A stretch of 64,000 nt of DNA from Oscillospiraceae bacterium (GCA_902769255.1 CACXOM010000001.1:1-64000), one strand, 5' to 3'; counted from the first letter of the stretch, positions 54,770 to 63,294 are shown. Translations and numbers: made by a program. The notes: generated by a model from the letters alone, not told the origin.

Positions 54770-55234
54770 ATGTTGAAAATTATGTTTGTTTGCCACGGCA
54801 ATATTTGCAGAAGTCCAATGGCAGAGTTTTATATGAAATATATTGTCGAAAAAGCGGGGCTTGAAAATGATATTTTCATAGCCTCGTCGGCAACAAGTTA
54901 TGAAGAAATAGGTAATGATATTCACTACGGCACCAAAAGGGTTTTAGATGAGCATAATATACCTTATCACAGTCGAAAAGCGCAAAAATTTACCGAAGAA
55001 GACTATGAAAATTATGATTTAATATTGCTTATGGATAAAAACAATATTAGAAATATGAGATATATTGTGCCTGATGATTACGATAATAAGATTAAACTTT
55101 TGTTATCTTATGCCGGCGAAAATACTTCAATAGCAGACCCTTGGTACACAGGCGAATTTGAAACAACCTATAAAGATATCAAGCGAGGTTGTGATACCTT
55201 GCTGTGTTATATAAAGAATCATTTAACGATTTAG
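54770..55234 (+). CDS. Low-molecular-weight protein-tyrosine phosphatase
   Basis: A 154-residue LMW-PTP with the P-loop CHGNICRS (Cys8 nucleophile, Arg14) and general acid in ADPWYTGEFETTY. In Firmicutes such enzymes dephosphorylate bacterial tyrosine kinases or, as YwlE, arginine residues. The Ile12 position in CxGNICRS is compatible with either; the presence of Thr instead of Ile would favour arginine specificity, so tyrosine is slightly favoured. It lies 14 bases after the reductase. Confidence 0.9.
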   Translation: MLKIMFVCHGNICRSPMAEFYMKYIVEKAGLENDIFIASSATSYEEIGNDIHYGTKRVLDEHNIPYHSRKAQKFTEEDYENYDLILLMDKNNIRNMRYIVPDDYDNKIKLLLSYAGENTSIADPWYTGEFETTYKDIKRGCDTLLCYIKNHLTI

Positions 55235-55257
55235 AATATATTTTAGGATGAGTAATA

Positions 55258-57318
55258 ATGAAAATTAAATTTTTGATTACAGCGCTGGTTATTTCAATGC
55301 TTTTTTCGTCAATTTCTGTTTTGGCAAGTGAAACAAAAAGTATTTATGTATCTTCTGTTAATGGTTCCGTAAATGGCAACGGCAGTAGGGAAAATCCTTA
55401 TTTAACCATTGATGATGCAAGAAAAAGTTTTTCTGCCGGTGATAAAATTATTCTGCAGTCGGGTGTATATAATTCAACAGTAATGTTTTGGGAAACCCAC
55501 GGCGAGCAAAACTCTTCTTACACAATTGAGGGAGAAGAAGGTGCCAATGTCTACATTTCCGCATACGAACCTATAACATCAGCTTGGGAAAAATACAAAG
55601 ATAATATTTACAGAACTAATATTGGAATAAAAGGTGATGTTTCTCATGCGCTTATGTATAGCAATGGTGAATATAAAAATCTAATCGAAGCGAGATGGCC
55701 GAATGCTTCTGCAGATGACCCTCTCAATATGCAAAGAGCGATAATGGAAAGCGGTTCTGACCATTACACTATTGCTGATAAAAACTTGCCTGAAGGCGAC
55801 TGGACAGGTGCAACTGCATATTTGTGGACAGGAAAAGTTTATGAGCAATATGTGTCTTATGCAAGGCAGATAACTGAATATAATGCAGGTAAAAGTTTAA
55901 AATTTTCTTATGTCGGTGAAGAGTCGGATACATATACACCGCAAAAAGATGATTGGTACTTCCTTACTGATTCGCTTTCAGGCTTAGATTCCGCAAGAGA
56001 GTATTATTATGATAAGAATGATGGATATTTCTATGTAATTATGCCTGACGGAAAAGAACCGAAAAGCGGTGAAGTACAAATTAAATCGCGTGATAATGCA
56101 ATTGAATTATGGGGTTGCTCATATACAAACTTTAAAAATCTAAATATTATCGGTGGCGGTGTAGTAGTACACGATACTAATAATTGTGTATTTGATAATG
56201 TAAATGTTTACTATTCCGATTATTTCCGTACTAATGATGGTTATAACACCCATATTAATGCTTATAACAGCACAAGAATTTGCGGTAACAATAACACTTG
56301 GAAAAACAGTGAAATCGCTTATACTATGAGTAGCGGCATTTTAATAAACGGCAATGGCAACACAGTTATTAACTGTAATATTCATGATGTTGCAATCGGC
56401 GGTGGTTATAATGCGGCAATTTCTATTGAAGGTAACACTAATAATAATACAATAAGCCATAATAACCTGTATAAATCAGGTAGATTTATAATTTACTTTA
56501 TTAATACCGGTGTCTTCGGTGATGGTTATGATAATACAATTATAGAGTATAATGATTGTCATGATGCTATGTATTTAACTCGTGACGGCGGTGTTATTTA
56601 TGGCTATCACAGAAATGGAAAAGGCGTTCAAATTCGCAATAACTGGGTTCACGACAGTATGAAAAATTCTTGCGGAATTTATCTTGATAATGAATGTTAT
56701 AATTTTGTTGTAAGGAACAATGTTGTTTGGAATGTTTCGGAGTCGGGCATTGTTATTAATAACAGCAGTATTGATAATATAATTTACAGAAATACAGTTT
56801 TTGATTGTGGCGAGGGTATTCAAGGCTGGCCGAAAACTGCTGAATACAGCCAAAAAGGTATGATAATAGCAAATAATGCTATAAATCCTAATGCTGAATT
56901 TATAAAGGGTGAAAATGCTCCTACATTGATTACAAATGCATTTGCAACCGAATTTAATATTGATAAGCACTTTGTTCCTCAAGAGAATTCGATTTTAGTT
57001 GACAGTGGAACTAAACTTGAAAAAATTGATGATGAGTATTACGGTATTGCACCTGATATCGGTGCTTATGAGTCAGGCGGAGAGTATTGGATACCGGGTA
57101 CTTATGATAAAACAGTCGCTGGTGATGTTAATTTTGACGGTAAAGTTGATTTGTTGGACTTGCTTGTATTCAGAAAACATTTGGCAAAACAAAGAGTTAC
57201 TGCCTGCTGTTTTGCAAGTGATGTAAACGGCGATAAAATGGTTGATGTAGAGGATTTGGTATTATTAAAACAATATTTAGCAAAATATAATGTAAAATTC
57301 TTTGAAAGAACAGCATAA
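55258..57318 (+). CDS. Secreted right-handed beta-helix protein with C-terminal dockerin
   Basis: A 686-residue exported protein: signal peptide (1-23, ending VLA), N-terminal DUF1565-like start (IYVSSVNGSVNGNGSRENP), long parallel beta-helix (about 280-560) with many Asn-rich turns such as NNTWKNSEIAY, and a C-terminal dockerin (about 620-680: GDVNFDGKVDLLDLLVFRKH and DVNGDKMVDVEDLVLLKQYL). Beta-helix proteins of this kind are often pectate lyases, polygalacturonases or other polysaccharide lyases/hydrolases, but no catalytic set is evident to me, so substrate is unknown. Both dockerin calcium loops look intact. Confidence 0.88.
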   Translation: MKIKFLITALVISMLFSSISVLASETKSIYVSSVNGSVNGNGSRENPYLTIDDARKSFSAGDKIILQSGVYNSTVMFWETHGEQNSSYTIEGEEGANVYISAYEPITSAWEKYKDNIYRTNIGIKGDVSHALMYSNGEYKNLIEARWPNASADDPLNMQRAIMESGSDHYTIADKNLPEGDWTGATAYLWTGKVYEQYVSYARQITEYNAGKSLKFSYVGEESDTYTPQKDDWYFLTDSLSGLDSAREYYYDKNDGYFYVIMPDGKEPKSGEVQIKSRDNAIELWGCSYTNFKNLNIIGGGVVVHDTNNCVFDNVNVYYSDYFRTNDGYNTHINAYNSTRICGNNNTWKNSEIAYTMSSGILINGNGNTVINCNIHDVAIGGGYNAAISIEGNTNNNTISHNNLYKSGRFIIYFINTGVFGDGYDNTIIEYNDCHDAMYLTRDGGVIYGYHRNGKGVQIRNNWVHDSMKNSCGIYLDNECYNFVVRNNVVWNVSESGIVINNSSIDNIIYRNTVFDCGEGIQGWPKTAEYSQKGMIIANNAINPNAEFIKGENAPTLITNAFATEFNIDKHFVPQENSILVDSGTKLEKIDDEYYGIAPDIGAYESGGEYWIPGTYDKTVAGDVNFDGKVDLLDLLVFRKHLAKQRVTACCFASDVNGDKMVDVEDLVLLKQYLAKYNVKFFERTA

Positions 57319-57383
57319 TTGTGTTTTAGAAGCACTTAAAACTTGCAAATGATTATTTTTTATTAATTTGAATAAAAAAACTC

Positions 57384-57412
57384 TTGACTTTTTGAATCAA
57401 ATTAAGTATAAT
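57384..57412 (+). promoter_or_regulatory. Promoter of tRNA-Leu
   Basis: TTGACT (57384-57389) and TATAAT (57407-57412), 17-base spacer, 21 bases above the tRNA 5' end. Confidence 0.8.
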
Positions 57413-57432
57413 ATCTTAAGTGCTTGACACTT

Positions 57433-57520
57433 GCTGGTGTGGCGGAACTGGCAGACGCCCGGGACTTAAAATCCCGTGGGTGAATAACCCGTACCGGTTC
57501 GATTCCGGTCACCAGCACCA
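57433..57520 (+). tRNA. tRNA-Leu (anticodon UAA)
   Basis: An 85-base tRNA plus encoded CCA. The acceptor arms GCTGGTG (57433-57439) and CACCAGC (57510-57516) pair fully; the anticodon loop CTTAAAA sits on a CGGGA/TCCCG stem and reads UUA and UUG; a long variable arm (GTGGGTGAATAACCCGT region) marks class II; the T loop GGTTCGATTCC is normal. UUA is frequent in this AT-rich DNA. Confidence 0.97.
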
Positions 57521-57558
57521 ACAACTCCCGAATTTTTTAAGTTCGGGAGTTGTTTTTT
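57520..57558 (+). terminator. Terminator of tRNA-Leu
   Basis: A 13-bp stem (57520-57532 with 57542-57554) starting at the last base of CCA, then TTTTTT. Confidence 0.9.
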
Positions 57559-57589
57559 GCTCCTTTTTAATGTTTTTGCACAAATTCAC

Positions 57590-57618
57590 TTGACAAAATA
57601 GGTTGAAATTTGTATAAT
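57590..57618 (+). promoter_or_regulatory. Consensus promoter of the Big2-YARHG lipoprotein gene
   Basis: TTGACA (57590-57595) and TATAAT (57613-57618), 17-base spacer. Confidence 0.85.
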
Positions 57619-57648
57619 TGTTGTATAAGTCGAAAGGAGAGTTTATAA

Positions 57649-58362
57649 ATGAAAAAACTTTTTATTGTGTTATTAATAGCAATATTGTTGTTTGCTTTTT
57701 GTGGTTGCGAAAACGGCGGAATAGGCTTTTTTAAAAATAATCAGACAACATCCCAAACAACGACTTTAGAAACAAGCGTGACAACAACAGCGGTTCAGAT
57801 TAAGTTTGTTACTAAAGAAGTAACTTTAAATGTCGGAGATACAAATGATTTAGCTGTTATAGCTCCGGAAGAAGCAAATTTAAAATGGTCTTCTTCTGAT
57901 ACTTCGGTAGTTAAGGTTGATAACGGCAAGGTTAAGGGTATTTCGGGCGGAACTGCAATAATTACTGCTCAATTAGGTGAATCTGTTGATTCTTGTATTG
58001 TTAAAGTGAAATCTAAAAAAGCAAAGAAATCTAAAACTACTACTAAAAAGACTGTTAAAACAATAGTTGATTATACAATTTCAGACAGTTCAAATTACAC
58101 ATTAGGCTGTTTGTCTATTCAATATGATTTAGGCGGTCGTTCTTATTTGGACCAATGTACTGATTGGAAAATTCAAGAAATGATTAATGAAATTTTAGCA
58201 AGAAATCATTACAAGTTTAAAACAAAAGAATGGCTTAATTATTTTAGCGGATTTGATTGGTACTATTACAACACATCTAATATGAGTGTAGCTGAAAGCA
58301 GATTTAATAGTATTGAAAAGGCAAATTACAATTACCTTGCAAAGTATCGAAATGTTGATTAA
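57649..58362 (+). CDS. Lipoprotein with Big2 and YARHG domains
   Basis: A 237-residue exported protein. The signal helix ends FAFCGC, so lipid attachment at Cys20 (or Cys18) is likely. A Thr-rich linker (about 31-46) leads to a Big2 Ig-like domain (about 50-120: VTLNVGDTNDLAVI, LKWSSSDTSVVKVDNGKVKG, GGTAIITA), then a Lys/Thr linker, and a YARHG-like domain (about 175-235: INEILARNHYKFKTKEWLNYF then WYYYNTSN). YARHG domains occur at the surface of many bacteria, with unknown binding partners. No enzyme is evident; a wall or substrate-binding role is possible. Confidence 0.8.
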   Translation: MKKLFIVLLIAILLFAFCGCENGGIGFFKNNQTTSQTTTLETSVTTTAVQIKFVTKEVTLNVGDTNDLAVIAPEEANLKWSSSDTSVVKVDNGKVKGISGGTAIITAQLGESVDSCIVKVKSKKAKKSKTTTKKTVKTIVDYTISDSSNYTLGCLSIQYDLGGRSYLDQCTDWKIQEMINEILARNHYKFKTKEWLNYFSGFDWYYYNTSNMSVAESRFNSIEKANYNYLAKYRNVD

Positions 58363-58367
58363 ATAAT

Positions 58368-58397
58368 AAAAGCGAGATATATTTCTCGCTTTTTAGT
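58368..58397 (+). terminator. Rho-independent terminator
   Basis: AAAAGCGAGA/TCTCGCTTTT stem (58368-58377 and 58384-58393) with a 6-base loop and T run. Confidence 0.9.
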
Positions 58398-58419
58398 TTA
58401 TTATTAGGAGTTTTGGAAA

Positions 58420-59724
58420 ATGTGGTATGAAAAAGCGGCAATTTATCAAATTTATCCGTTAGGATTATGCGGTGCACCGCATAAAAATGACGGAAAACTT
58501 GAACACAGAATTTTGAAAGTTTTAGATTTTGTTGAACATATTAAAGAAATGGGCTTTTCGGCGGTGCTTTTTAATCCGCTTTTTGAGAGTGATGCTCACG
58601 GTTATGATTCGAGAGATTTTTTTAATGTAGATTGCAGGCTCGGCACAAACGATGATTTTAAAAAAGTTTGTAATGCTTTTCATAAAAACGGTATAAAAGT
58701 TATTTTAGACGGCGTTTTTAATCATGTCGGCAGGGGATTTTTTGCTTTTCAAGATGTTATTAAAAACAAGTGGGATAGCGCTTATAAAGATTGGTTTAAT
58801 ATTTCATTTGACGGCAATACTGACTATAACGACGGCTTTTGGTATGAGTCTTGGGAAGGGCATTATGAACTTGTTAAGTTGAATTTGTATAACGAACAAG
58901 TCAAAAGTTATATTTTTGAAAGTGTAAAAAAATGGGTTGATGAGTTTGATATTGACGGGCTTCGACTTGATGTTGCTTATTGTTTGAATAACGATTTTTT
59001 GTCGGCGCTTCGCCATTTCACAAATAATTTAAAGCCCGAATTTTTTCTTTTCGGCGAAACGCTTCACGGCGATTACAACCGCTGGATGAATGATAACGCC
59101 TGCCATTGTGTAACAAATTACGAGTGTTACAAAGGGCTTTATTCAAGTTTTAATTGTGCTAATATGCACGAAATTTCTTATAGTTTAAACCGCCAATTCG
59201 GCGCAGACCCTTGGTGTTTATATACAGGTAAGCATTTAGTCAGTTTTGTTGATAATCATGATGTCAGCCGAATTGCAACAATTTTAAACGACAAAAACCA
59301 ATTGCCCGTACTTTACGGCCTGCTTTTTTCAATGCCGGGTATTCCTTGCGTTTATTACGGTAGTGAATGGGGCGAAAAAGGTGATAAAAGCGAGGGCGAT
59401 AACGCTTTGCGCCCATCTTTTGAAAAACCGCAGTTTAACGAATTAAGCAAAATTATTAAAAACTATATTAATATTCATAAAAACAGCGAGGCGCTTTGTT
59501 TCGGCTCTTATAAAAATTTGCTTGTTCAACCGCAACGGCTTGTTTTTGAGCGCTGTTCACAAAACGAGCGAATTATTGTCGCTTTAAACATTGCAAATGA
59601 GCCGTTTTGCGCTTATTTTGACTCGGGAACTGCTAACGGTTTTGACTTAATAAGTCAAAAAAGCGTTTCGTTTGAAAACGGTTTAAATTTACCGCCTTAT
59701 TCCTGTATGTATATAAAAGTTTAA
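58420..59724 (+). CDS. GH13 alpha-amylase family enzyme, cytoplasmic
   Basis: A 434-residue GH13 protein with no signal peptide. It has the barrel start WYEKAAIYQIYPLGLCG and all four conserved regions: DGVFNHVG, GLRLDVA with nucleophile D184, FGETLH with acid E213, and FVDNHD with D281. The C-terminal beta domain is short (about 350-434). This small form resembles intracellular glucosidase or cyclomaltodextrinase-like enzymes that trim imported maltodextrins; subfamily and linkage are not certain. It follows a strong terminator with no clear promoter of its own. Confidence 0.88.
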   Translation: MWYEKAAIYQIYPLGLCGAPHKNDGKLEHRILKVLDFVEHIKEMGFSAVLFNPLFESDAHGYDSRDFFNVDCRLGTNDDFKKVCNAFHKNGIKVILDGVFNHVGRGFFAFQDVIKNKWDSAYKDWFNISFDGNTDYNDGFWYESWEGHYELVKLNLYNEQVKSYIFESVKKWVDEFDIDGLRLDVAYCLNNDFLSALRHFTNNLKPEFFLFGETLHGDYNRWMNDNACHCVTNYECYKGLYSSFNCANMHEISYSLNRQFGADPWCLYTGKHLVSFVDNHDVSRIATILNDKNQLPVLYGLLFSMPGIPCVYYGSEWGEKGDKSEGDNALRPSFEKPQFNELSKIIKNYINIHKNSEALCFGSYKNLLVQPQRLVFERCSQNERIIVALNIANEPFCAYFDSGTANGFDLISQKSVSFENGLNLPPYSCMYIKV

Positions 59725-59733
59725 TTATTTTAC

Positions 59734-59785
59734 TTGAAAAAAAGAACGATATATAGTAAAATACTATTAGTAAATTACTATATAT
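59734..59785 (+). promoter_or_regulatory. Promoter with two overlapping palindromes
   Basis: TTGAAA (59734-59739) and TAAAAT (59757-59762) are 17 bases apart. Over the -10 and just downstream lie two 13-bp palindromes, TAGTAAAATACTA (59754-59766) and TAGTAAATTACTA (59768-59780), start to start 14 bp apart. An 11-bp outer inverted repeat (59749-59759 with 59775-59785) encloses both. This is the layout of a strong dimer/tetramer repressor site; the repressor is unknown. Confidence 0.7.
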
Positions 59786-59807
59786 CACATTAAAAAAGGA
59801 ATTTGTA

Positions 59808-60614
59808 ATGAATATTGATTTAGAAAACGGAATTTGCCCTGTTTGTAAAGCAAAACTTTTTACCGATGAAGTGGCTTTTTGCCCTGAATGTGGCGCACCT
59901 CATCACAAAAAATGCTTTAACAGTTTAGGTCATTGCTTTTATGCTGATTCTCATGGCAAAGAAAATCAACCGCAGTTTGAAAAAGTACCGTTGCCAAACG
60001 AAAATGTTGAAGAAGAAACAAAAAATGCCGAAAGCGAAAAGGAAAAAGAAAAGGCTTCTTCTGAAAACCCATTTTTCAAAATAAACGGTCTTGACCCTAA
60101 TGAAGATTTAGGCGGAGCAAGCGTTAAGGAAACAGCTTCTTTTATAGGCTACAACGCTTTGAGATATATTAAAATTTTCAAGCGAATGAAAGCAAAAAAT
60201 TCAAAAGTTTCTTGGAATTGGCTTGGCTTTTTATTTCCGGAATATTGGTTGATTTCGAGAAAAATGTATGCACCTGCAATTTTAAGAAGCATTTTATCGG
60301 CTTTAAGTTTGATTTGTGTGAATTTTGTAAATTATGATACTTTTGCTCAAAACATATTAAATATTAATTCTATTTTGCTTGATTGGATTTTGATTTTGGC
60401 AGGAATTTCTCTTGCTTTTAACATAATAATCGGTCTTTTTGGAGATTATTTTTATAAAAACCATACCGTTTCAAAAATAAAATCGCTAAAAGAAGAGGGT
60501 AATTCTTCCGAAGTTGATTATATTAGAGCAGGTAGTGTGAATATTTTCTTGCCAATTCTTTTGTATTTTGGTATAGAAGCTTTTGCAACAATAGTTTTAA
60601 TGTTTCTAAAATAA
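59808..60614 (+). CDS. Prokaryotic RING-like / DUF2628-type membrane protein
   Basis: A 268-residue protein with an N-terminal zinc finger of RING-like spacing (C10, C13, C25, C28, H33, C36, C43), a charged Glu/Lys linker (about 55-90) and three hydrophobic segments (about 160-182, 190-212, 240-262) in a DUF2628-like region (SWNWLGFLFPEYWLISRKMY). It resembles bacterial RING-finger family proteins of unknown function, which need not be ubiquitin ligases. It is the first gene behind the palindromic operator and pairs with a related gene 15 bases downstream. Confidence 0.7.
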   Translation: MNIDLENGICPVCKAKLFTDEVAFCPECGAPHHKKCFNSLGHCFYADSHGKENQPQFEKVPLPNENVEEETKNAESEKEKEKASSENPFFKINGLDPNEDLGGASVKETASFIGYNALRYIKIFKRMKAKNSKVSWNWLGFLFPEYWLISRKMYAPAILRSILSALSLICVNFVNYDTFAQNILNINSILLDWILILAGISLAFNIIIGLFGDYFYKNHTVSKIKSLKEEGNSSEVDYIRAGSVNIFLPILLYFGIEAFATIVLMFLK

Positions 60615-60629
60615 TTAGGAGATTTATTT

Positions 60630-61496
60630 ATGGAAAATAATAAGTTTTGTAGTTACTGTGGTGCAAAAAACAATGAAAACGCTCATTTTTGCAACTGTTG
60701 CGGTAAAGAGTTTAAAAGTAGCGTAAATTACAACGCAACAAACAATAAAGATTTTATTAGCGAACAGGAATTTTCGACTTTCATAGGCAAAAATCAAAAA
60801 AGATTTATGCCACAGTTTAGAAAGTTTTTTACAGGAAAAAAGGTAAGTTTCAGTCCGCTTGTGTTTTTGTTGACTTTATTGGTTTCGCCTTTTGCCAGTG
60901 GTTTTTGGTTTTTACACCGAAAAATGTATAAAATCGGCAGTATTATTTTAGCAATAGGTCTTTTGATAACAGCTTTTTCATTATACGGTGCATTTAGCAC
61001 AATGGACCGTGTTTACAGCAAAGTTTTACCTTATGCTACTGAAAGGGCTTACAGCAATAACACCAGTTTTGAAAGTGCTGATGATTTCGATTATTTTGAT
61101 GATTTTGATGATTTTGACGATGATGACGATTATGATTTTTCAGAAAAATATAACAAAAATCAATATGATTTTTCAAACTATATAAAAGATATTATCAAAA
61201 TTTGTAAAGAAGAAATGGGACCTTTTTATGTAATTGCCCGAATTCTTGATTTGATTAATATTGCAGCTGCTGTTTTATTAGGCTTGTTTGCAAAATATAT
61301 TTACTTTAAACATTCTGTTAAAGAAATTATGAGTTTGAAAAGCGAACCTGAATATAACCTTGAAAAAGTTAAAAACAAAGGCGGTACAAATTGCATTGCT
61401 TGGGTAATACCAATGATAGCTTGTATTTTACTGTATTTAGGTTCAATTATTGTATTTTCAATCAGCTTAGTTAGCACAGTTTTCGCACAATTTTAA
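60630..61496 (+). CDS. Zinc-ribbon membrane protein, relative of the preceding gene
   Basis: A 288-residue protein with an N-terminal CxxC...CxxC zinc ribbon (C7, C10, C21, C24), a linker, and membrane segments (about 70-92, 98-120, 208-230, 255-282). SPLVFLLTLLVSPFASGFWF and the LHRKMYKIG turn echo the WLISRKMY region of its neighbour, so the two are probably distant paralogues. Residues about 151-172 are an Asp/Phe/Tyr repeat (DDFDYFDDFDDFDDDDDYDF) encoded by near-tandem gatttt units. The two may form a heteromeric membrane complex; function is unknown. Confidence 0.7.
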   Translation: MENNKFCSYCGAKNNENAHFCNCCGKEFKSSVNYNATNNKDFISEQEFSTFIGKNQKRFMPQFRKFFTGKKVSFSPLVFLLTLLVSPFASGFWFLHRKMYKIGSIILAIGLLITAFSLYGAFSTMDRVYSKVLPYATERAYSNNTSFESADDFDYFDDFDDFDDDDDYDFSEKYNKNQYDFSNYIKDIIKICKEEMGPFYVIARILDLINIAAAVLLGLFAKYIYFKHSVKEIMSLKSEPEYNLEKVKNKGGTNCIAWVIPMIACILLYLGSIIVFSISLVSTVFAQF

Positions 61497-61520
61497 AGCA
61501 AAAGCAAAGGAGTATTACTT

Positions 61521-62393
61521 ATGAATTTAAGAAAGGCTATTATCCCAGCGGCAGGACTTGGCACAAGAATTTTACCTGCCTCAAAAGCAACACCTAAAGA
61601 GATGTTACCGATTGTTGATAAACCTGCAATTCAATACATCGTTGAAGAGGCGGTTGCAGCAGGAATAGAAGAAATTTTAATTATCACAAATCGTGGTAAA
61701 GGCGTAATTGAGGACCATTTCGACCATTCGGTTGAGTTGGAACACGCTTTGCGTGATTCCAAAAAATTCGAGCAATTAGCGCAGGTTGAGCGACTTGCTA
61801 ACCTTGCTAATATAACATTTATGCGTCAGGGCGTTACAGGCGGTTTAGGACACGCTGTTTTAAAAGCAAAATCTTGGGTTGATGATGAACCTTTTGCTGT
61901 GCTTTACGGTGATGATGTTATTATCGGCGATGTTCCTGCAATTGGCGAGTTGGCAGAAGTTTATGAGCAATATGGACTCGGTGTTGCAGGCGTTAAAAAA
62001 GTATCGAAAGAACAAATAACAAAATATTGCTCGCTTGATGTTGAAATGGTAAGTGATAAGGTTATGAAAGTTACTGATATGATTGAAAAACCTTCGCCTT
62101 ATCAAATTATGTCGCTTTATTCAATTCTCGGCAGAGTTATTTTGCCTTCAAAAATCTTTGAAATTCTTGAAAATATTCCAAAAGGCGCAGGTAACGAACT
62201 TCAATTGACTGACGCTATGCGAGTGCTCGCTAAAAAAGAAGGCATGATGGGAATTGAATTTTCGGGCAAAAGATACGATATGGGCAATAAACTTTCATTT
62301 ATGCAAGCAAATGTCGAAATTGCTCTTAAAAACAAAGATTTCGGCAATGATTTCAAAAAATATTTGAAAGATTTAGTAAAAACACTTGACTAA
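61521..62393 (+). CDS. galU: UTP-glucose-1-phosphate uridylyltransferase
   Basis: A 290-residue GalU making UDP-glucose for glycolipids, wall glycans or capsule. The nucleotide loop GLGTRILPASK, then EMLPIVDKPAIQYIVEE, and the AVLYGDDVI and IEKPSPYQI segments are clear. Ribosome site AAAGGAG precedes the ATG. The rpsF promoter -35 overlaps its last codons. Confidence 0.95.
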   Translation: MNLRKAIIPAAGLGTRILPASKATPKEMLPIVDKPAIQYIVEEAVAAGIEEILIITNRGKGVIEDHFDHSVELEHALRDSKKFEQLAQVERLANLANITFMRQGVTGGLGHAVLKAKSWVDDEPFAVLYGDDVIIGDVPAIGELAEVYEQYGLGVAGVKKVSKEQITKYCSLDVEMVSDKVMKVTDMIEKPSPYQIMSLYSILGRVILPSKIFEILENIPKGAGNELQLTDAMRVLAKKEGMMGIEFSGKRYDMGNKLSFMQANVEIALKNKDFGNDFKKYLKDLVKTLD

Positions 62394-62414
62394 TTAGCAA
62401 AAAAAGTGTAAAAT
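62386..62414 (+). promoter_or_regulatory. Promoter of rpsF-ssb-rpsR
   Basis: TTGACT (62386-62391) overlaps the end of galU; TAAAAT (62409-62414) follows after 17 bases. Confidence 0.65.
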
Positions 62415-62420
62415 AACTTT

Positions 62421-62508
62421 GTTATACTGAAACAAGTATAACTAAATCAAAAAAACTAATTCCTTGCTTGAAAAAGTTTTTTCAAGCCGAATGACCGAAA
62501 GGAGGAAC
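62421..62508 (+). ncRNA. Leader RNA of rpsF, probably S6:S18-binding
   Basis: Two hairpins precede rpsF. The first is an exact 8-bp GTTATACT/AGTATAAC repeat (62421-62428 with 62435-62442). The second has a 10-bp stem (62466-62475 with 62478-62487) ending in GCCGAATGACCGAAAGG, close to the CCG-bearing conserved element of the S6:S18 leader. TTCC at 62460-62463 can pair with GGAA at 62504-62507, closing the ribosome site GGAGG inside. The leader would let S6-S18 repress its own operon. The match is by eye. Confidence 0.6.
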
Positions 62509-62515
62509 AATATCA

Positions 62516-62803
62516 ATGGCTAATCTTTACGAAACTGTATTGGTTTTCTCGCTTAAAGGCGGCGAAGAGTCAGCAAAAGAGGGCGTTGAAAAATTTAAAG
62601 CGCTTATCGAGAAAAACGGCACAATTGATAATGTAGATGAATGGGGTAAAAGAAAACTCGCTTATCCTATCAACTATGAAAATGACGGCTACTATGTTGT
62701 TATTACTCATACTGCTGAACCTACATTTATCTCTGAGCTCGCTCGTAAACTCAACATTGCTGATAATGTGTTAAGATATTTAACCGTTGCCAAAGAGGCG
62801 TAA
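62516..62803 (+). CDS. rpsF: Ribosomal protein S6
   Basis: A 95-residue S6 of the 30S subunit, paired with S18 there. LYETVLVFSLKGGEESAKEGV, VDEWGKRKLAYPINYENDGYY and RKLNIADNVLRYLTVAKE are standard. The ribosome site GGAGG lies 11 bases before the ATG and within the putative leader structure. The rpsF-ssb-rpsR order is conserved. Confidence 0.97.
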   Translation: MANLYETVLVFSLKGGEESAKEGVEKFKALIEKNGTIDNVDEWGKRKLAYPINYENDGYYVVITHTAEPTFISELARKLNIADNVLRYLTVAKEA

Positions 62804-62829
62804 TCTTAACGAAAGAGAAGTAAAAACAA

Positions 62830-63264
62830 ATGCTTAATGTAGTAGTAATTATGGGCAGACTTACTGCCACACCTGAACTTCGCACAACAAACACAGGTTT
62901 GTCGGTTACATCTTTTTCAGTTGCTATTAACCGCAACTTTTCTAAAGACGGCAATTCGCAAACCGATTTTATTCCTTGCGTAGCATGGCGTCATAACGCT
63001 GATTTTATCACAAAATATTTTACCAAAGGTCAAATGATTGCGATAAAAGGTTCTTTACAGCAAAGAAGTTATCAAGATAAAGACGGCAACAACAGAACCG
63101 CTTATGAAGTTGTTGTTGAAAGTGCGGATTTCTGCGGTTCAAAATCAGAATCAAGTTCTAATTCTTTCTCTGCAAGAGAGGAAGGCGAACCCGCTTCATT
63201 CTCAAATGTTGATACAGGCGATTTTGAAGAGATTTCTATGGGTGACGAGGACTTGCCGTTCTAA
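62830..63264 (+). CDS. ssb: Single-stranded DNA-binding protein
   Basis: A 144-residue SSB: OB fold (about 1-105, NVVVIMGRLTATPELRTTNT, WRHNADFITKYFTKG) and a short acidic tail ending GDEDLPF, the usual tip that binds replication and repair partners. Shorter linker than in E. coli, normal for Clostridia. Confidence 0.96.
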   Translation: MLNVVVIMGRLTATPELRTTNTGLSVTSFSVAINRNFSKDGNSQTDFIPCVAWRHNADFITKYFTKGQMIAIKGSLQQRSYQDKDGNNRTAYEVVVESADFCGSKSESSSNSFSAREEGEPASFSNVDTGDFEEISMGDEDLPF

Positions 63265-63294
63265 TTCTAAAATAATTTAGGAGGAAAACCTTTA

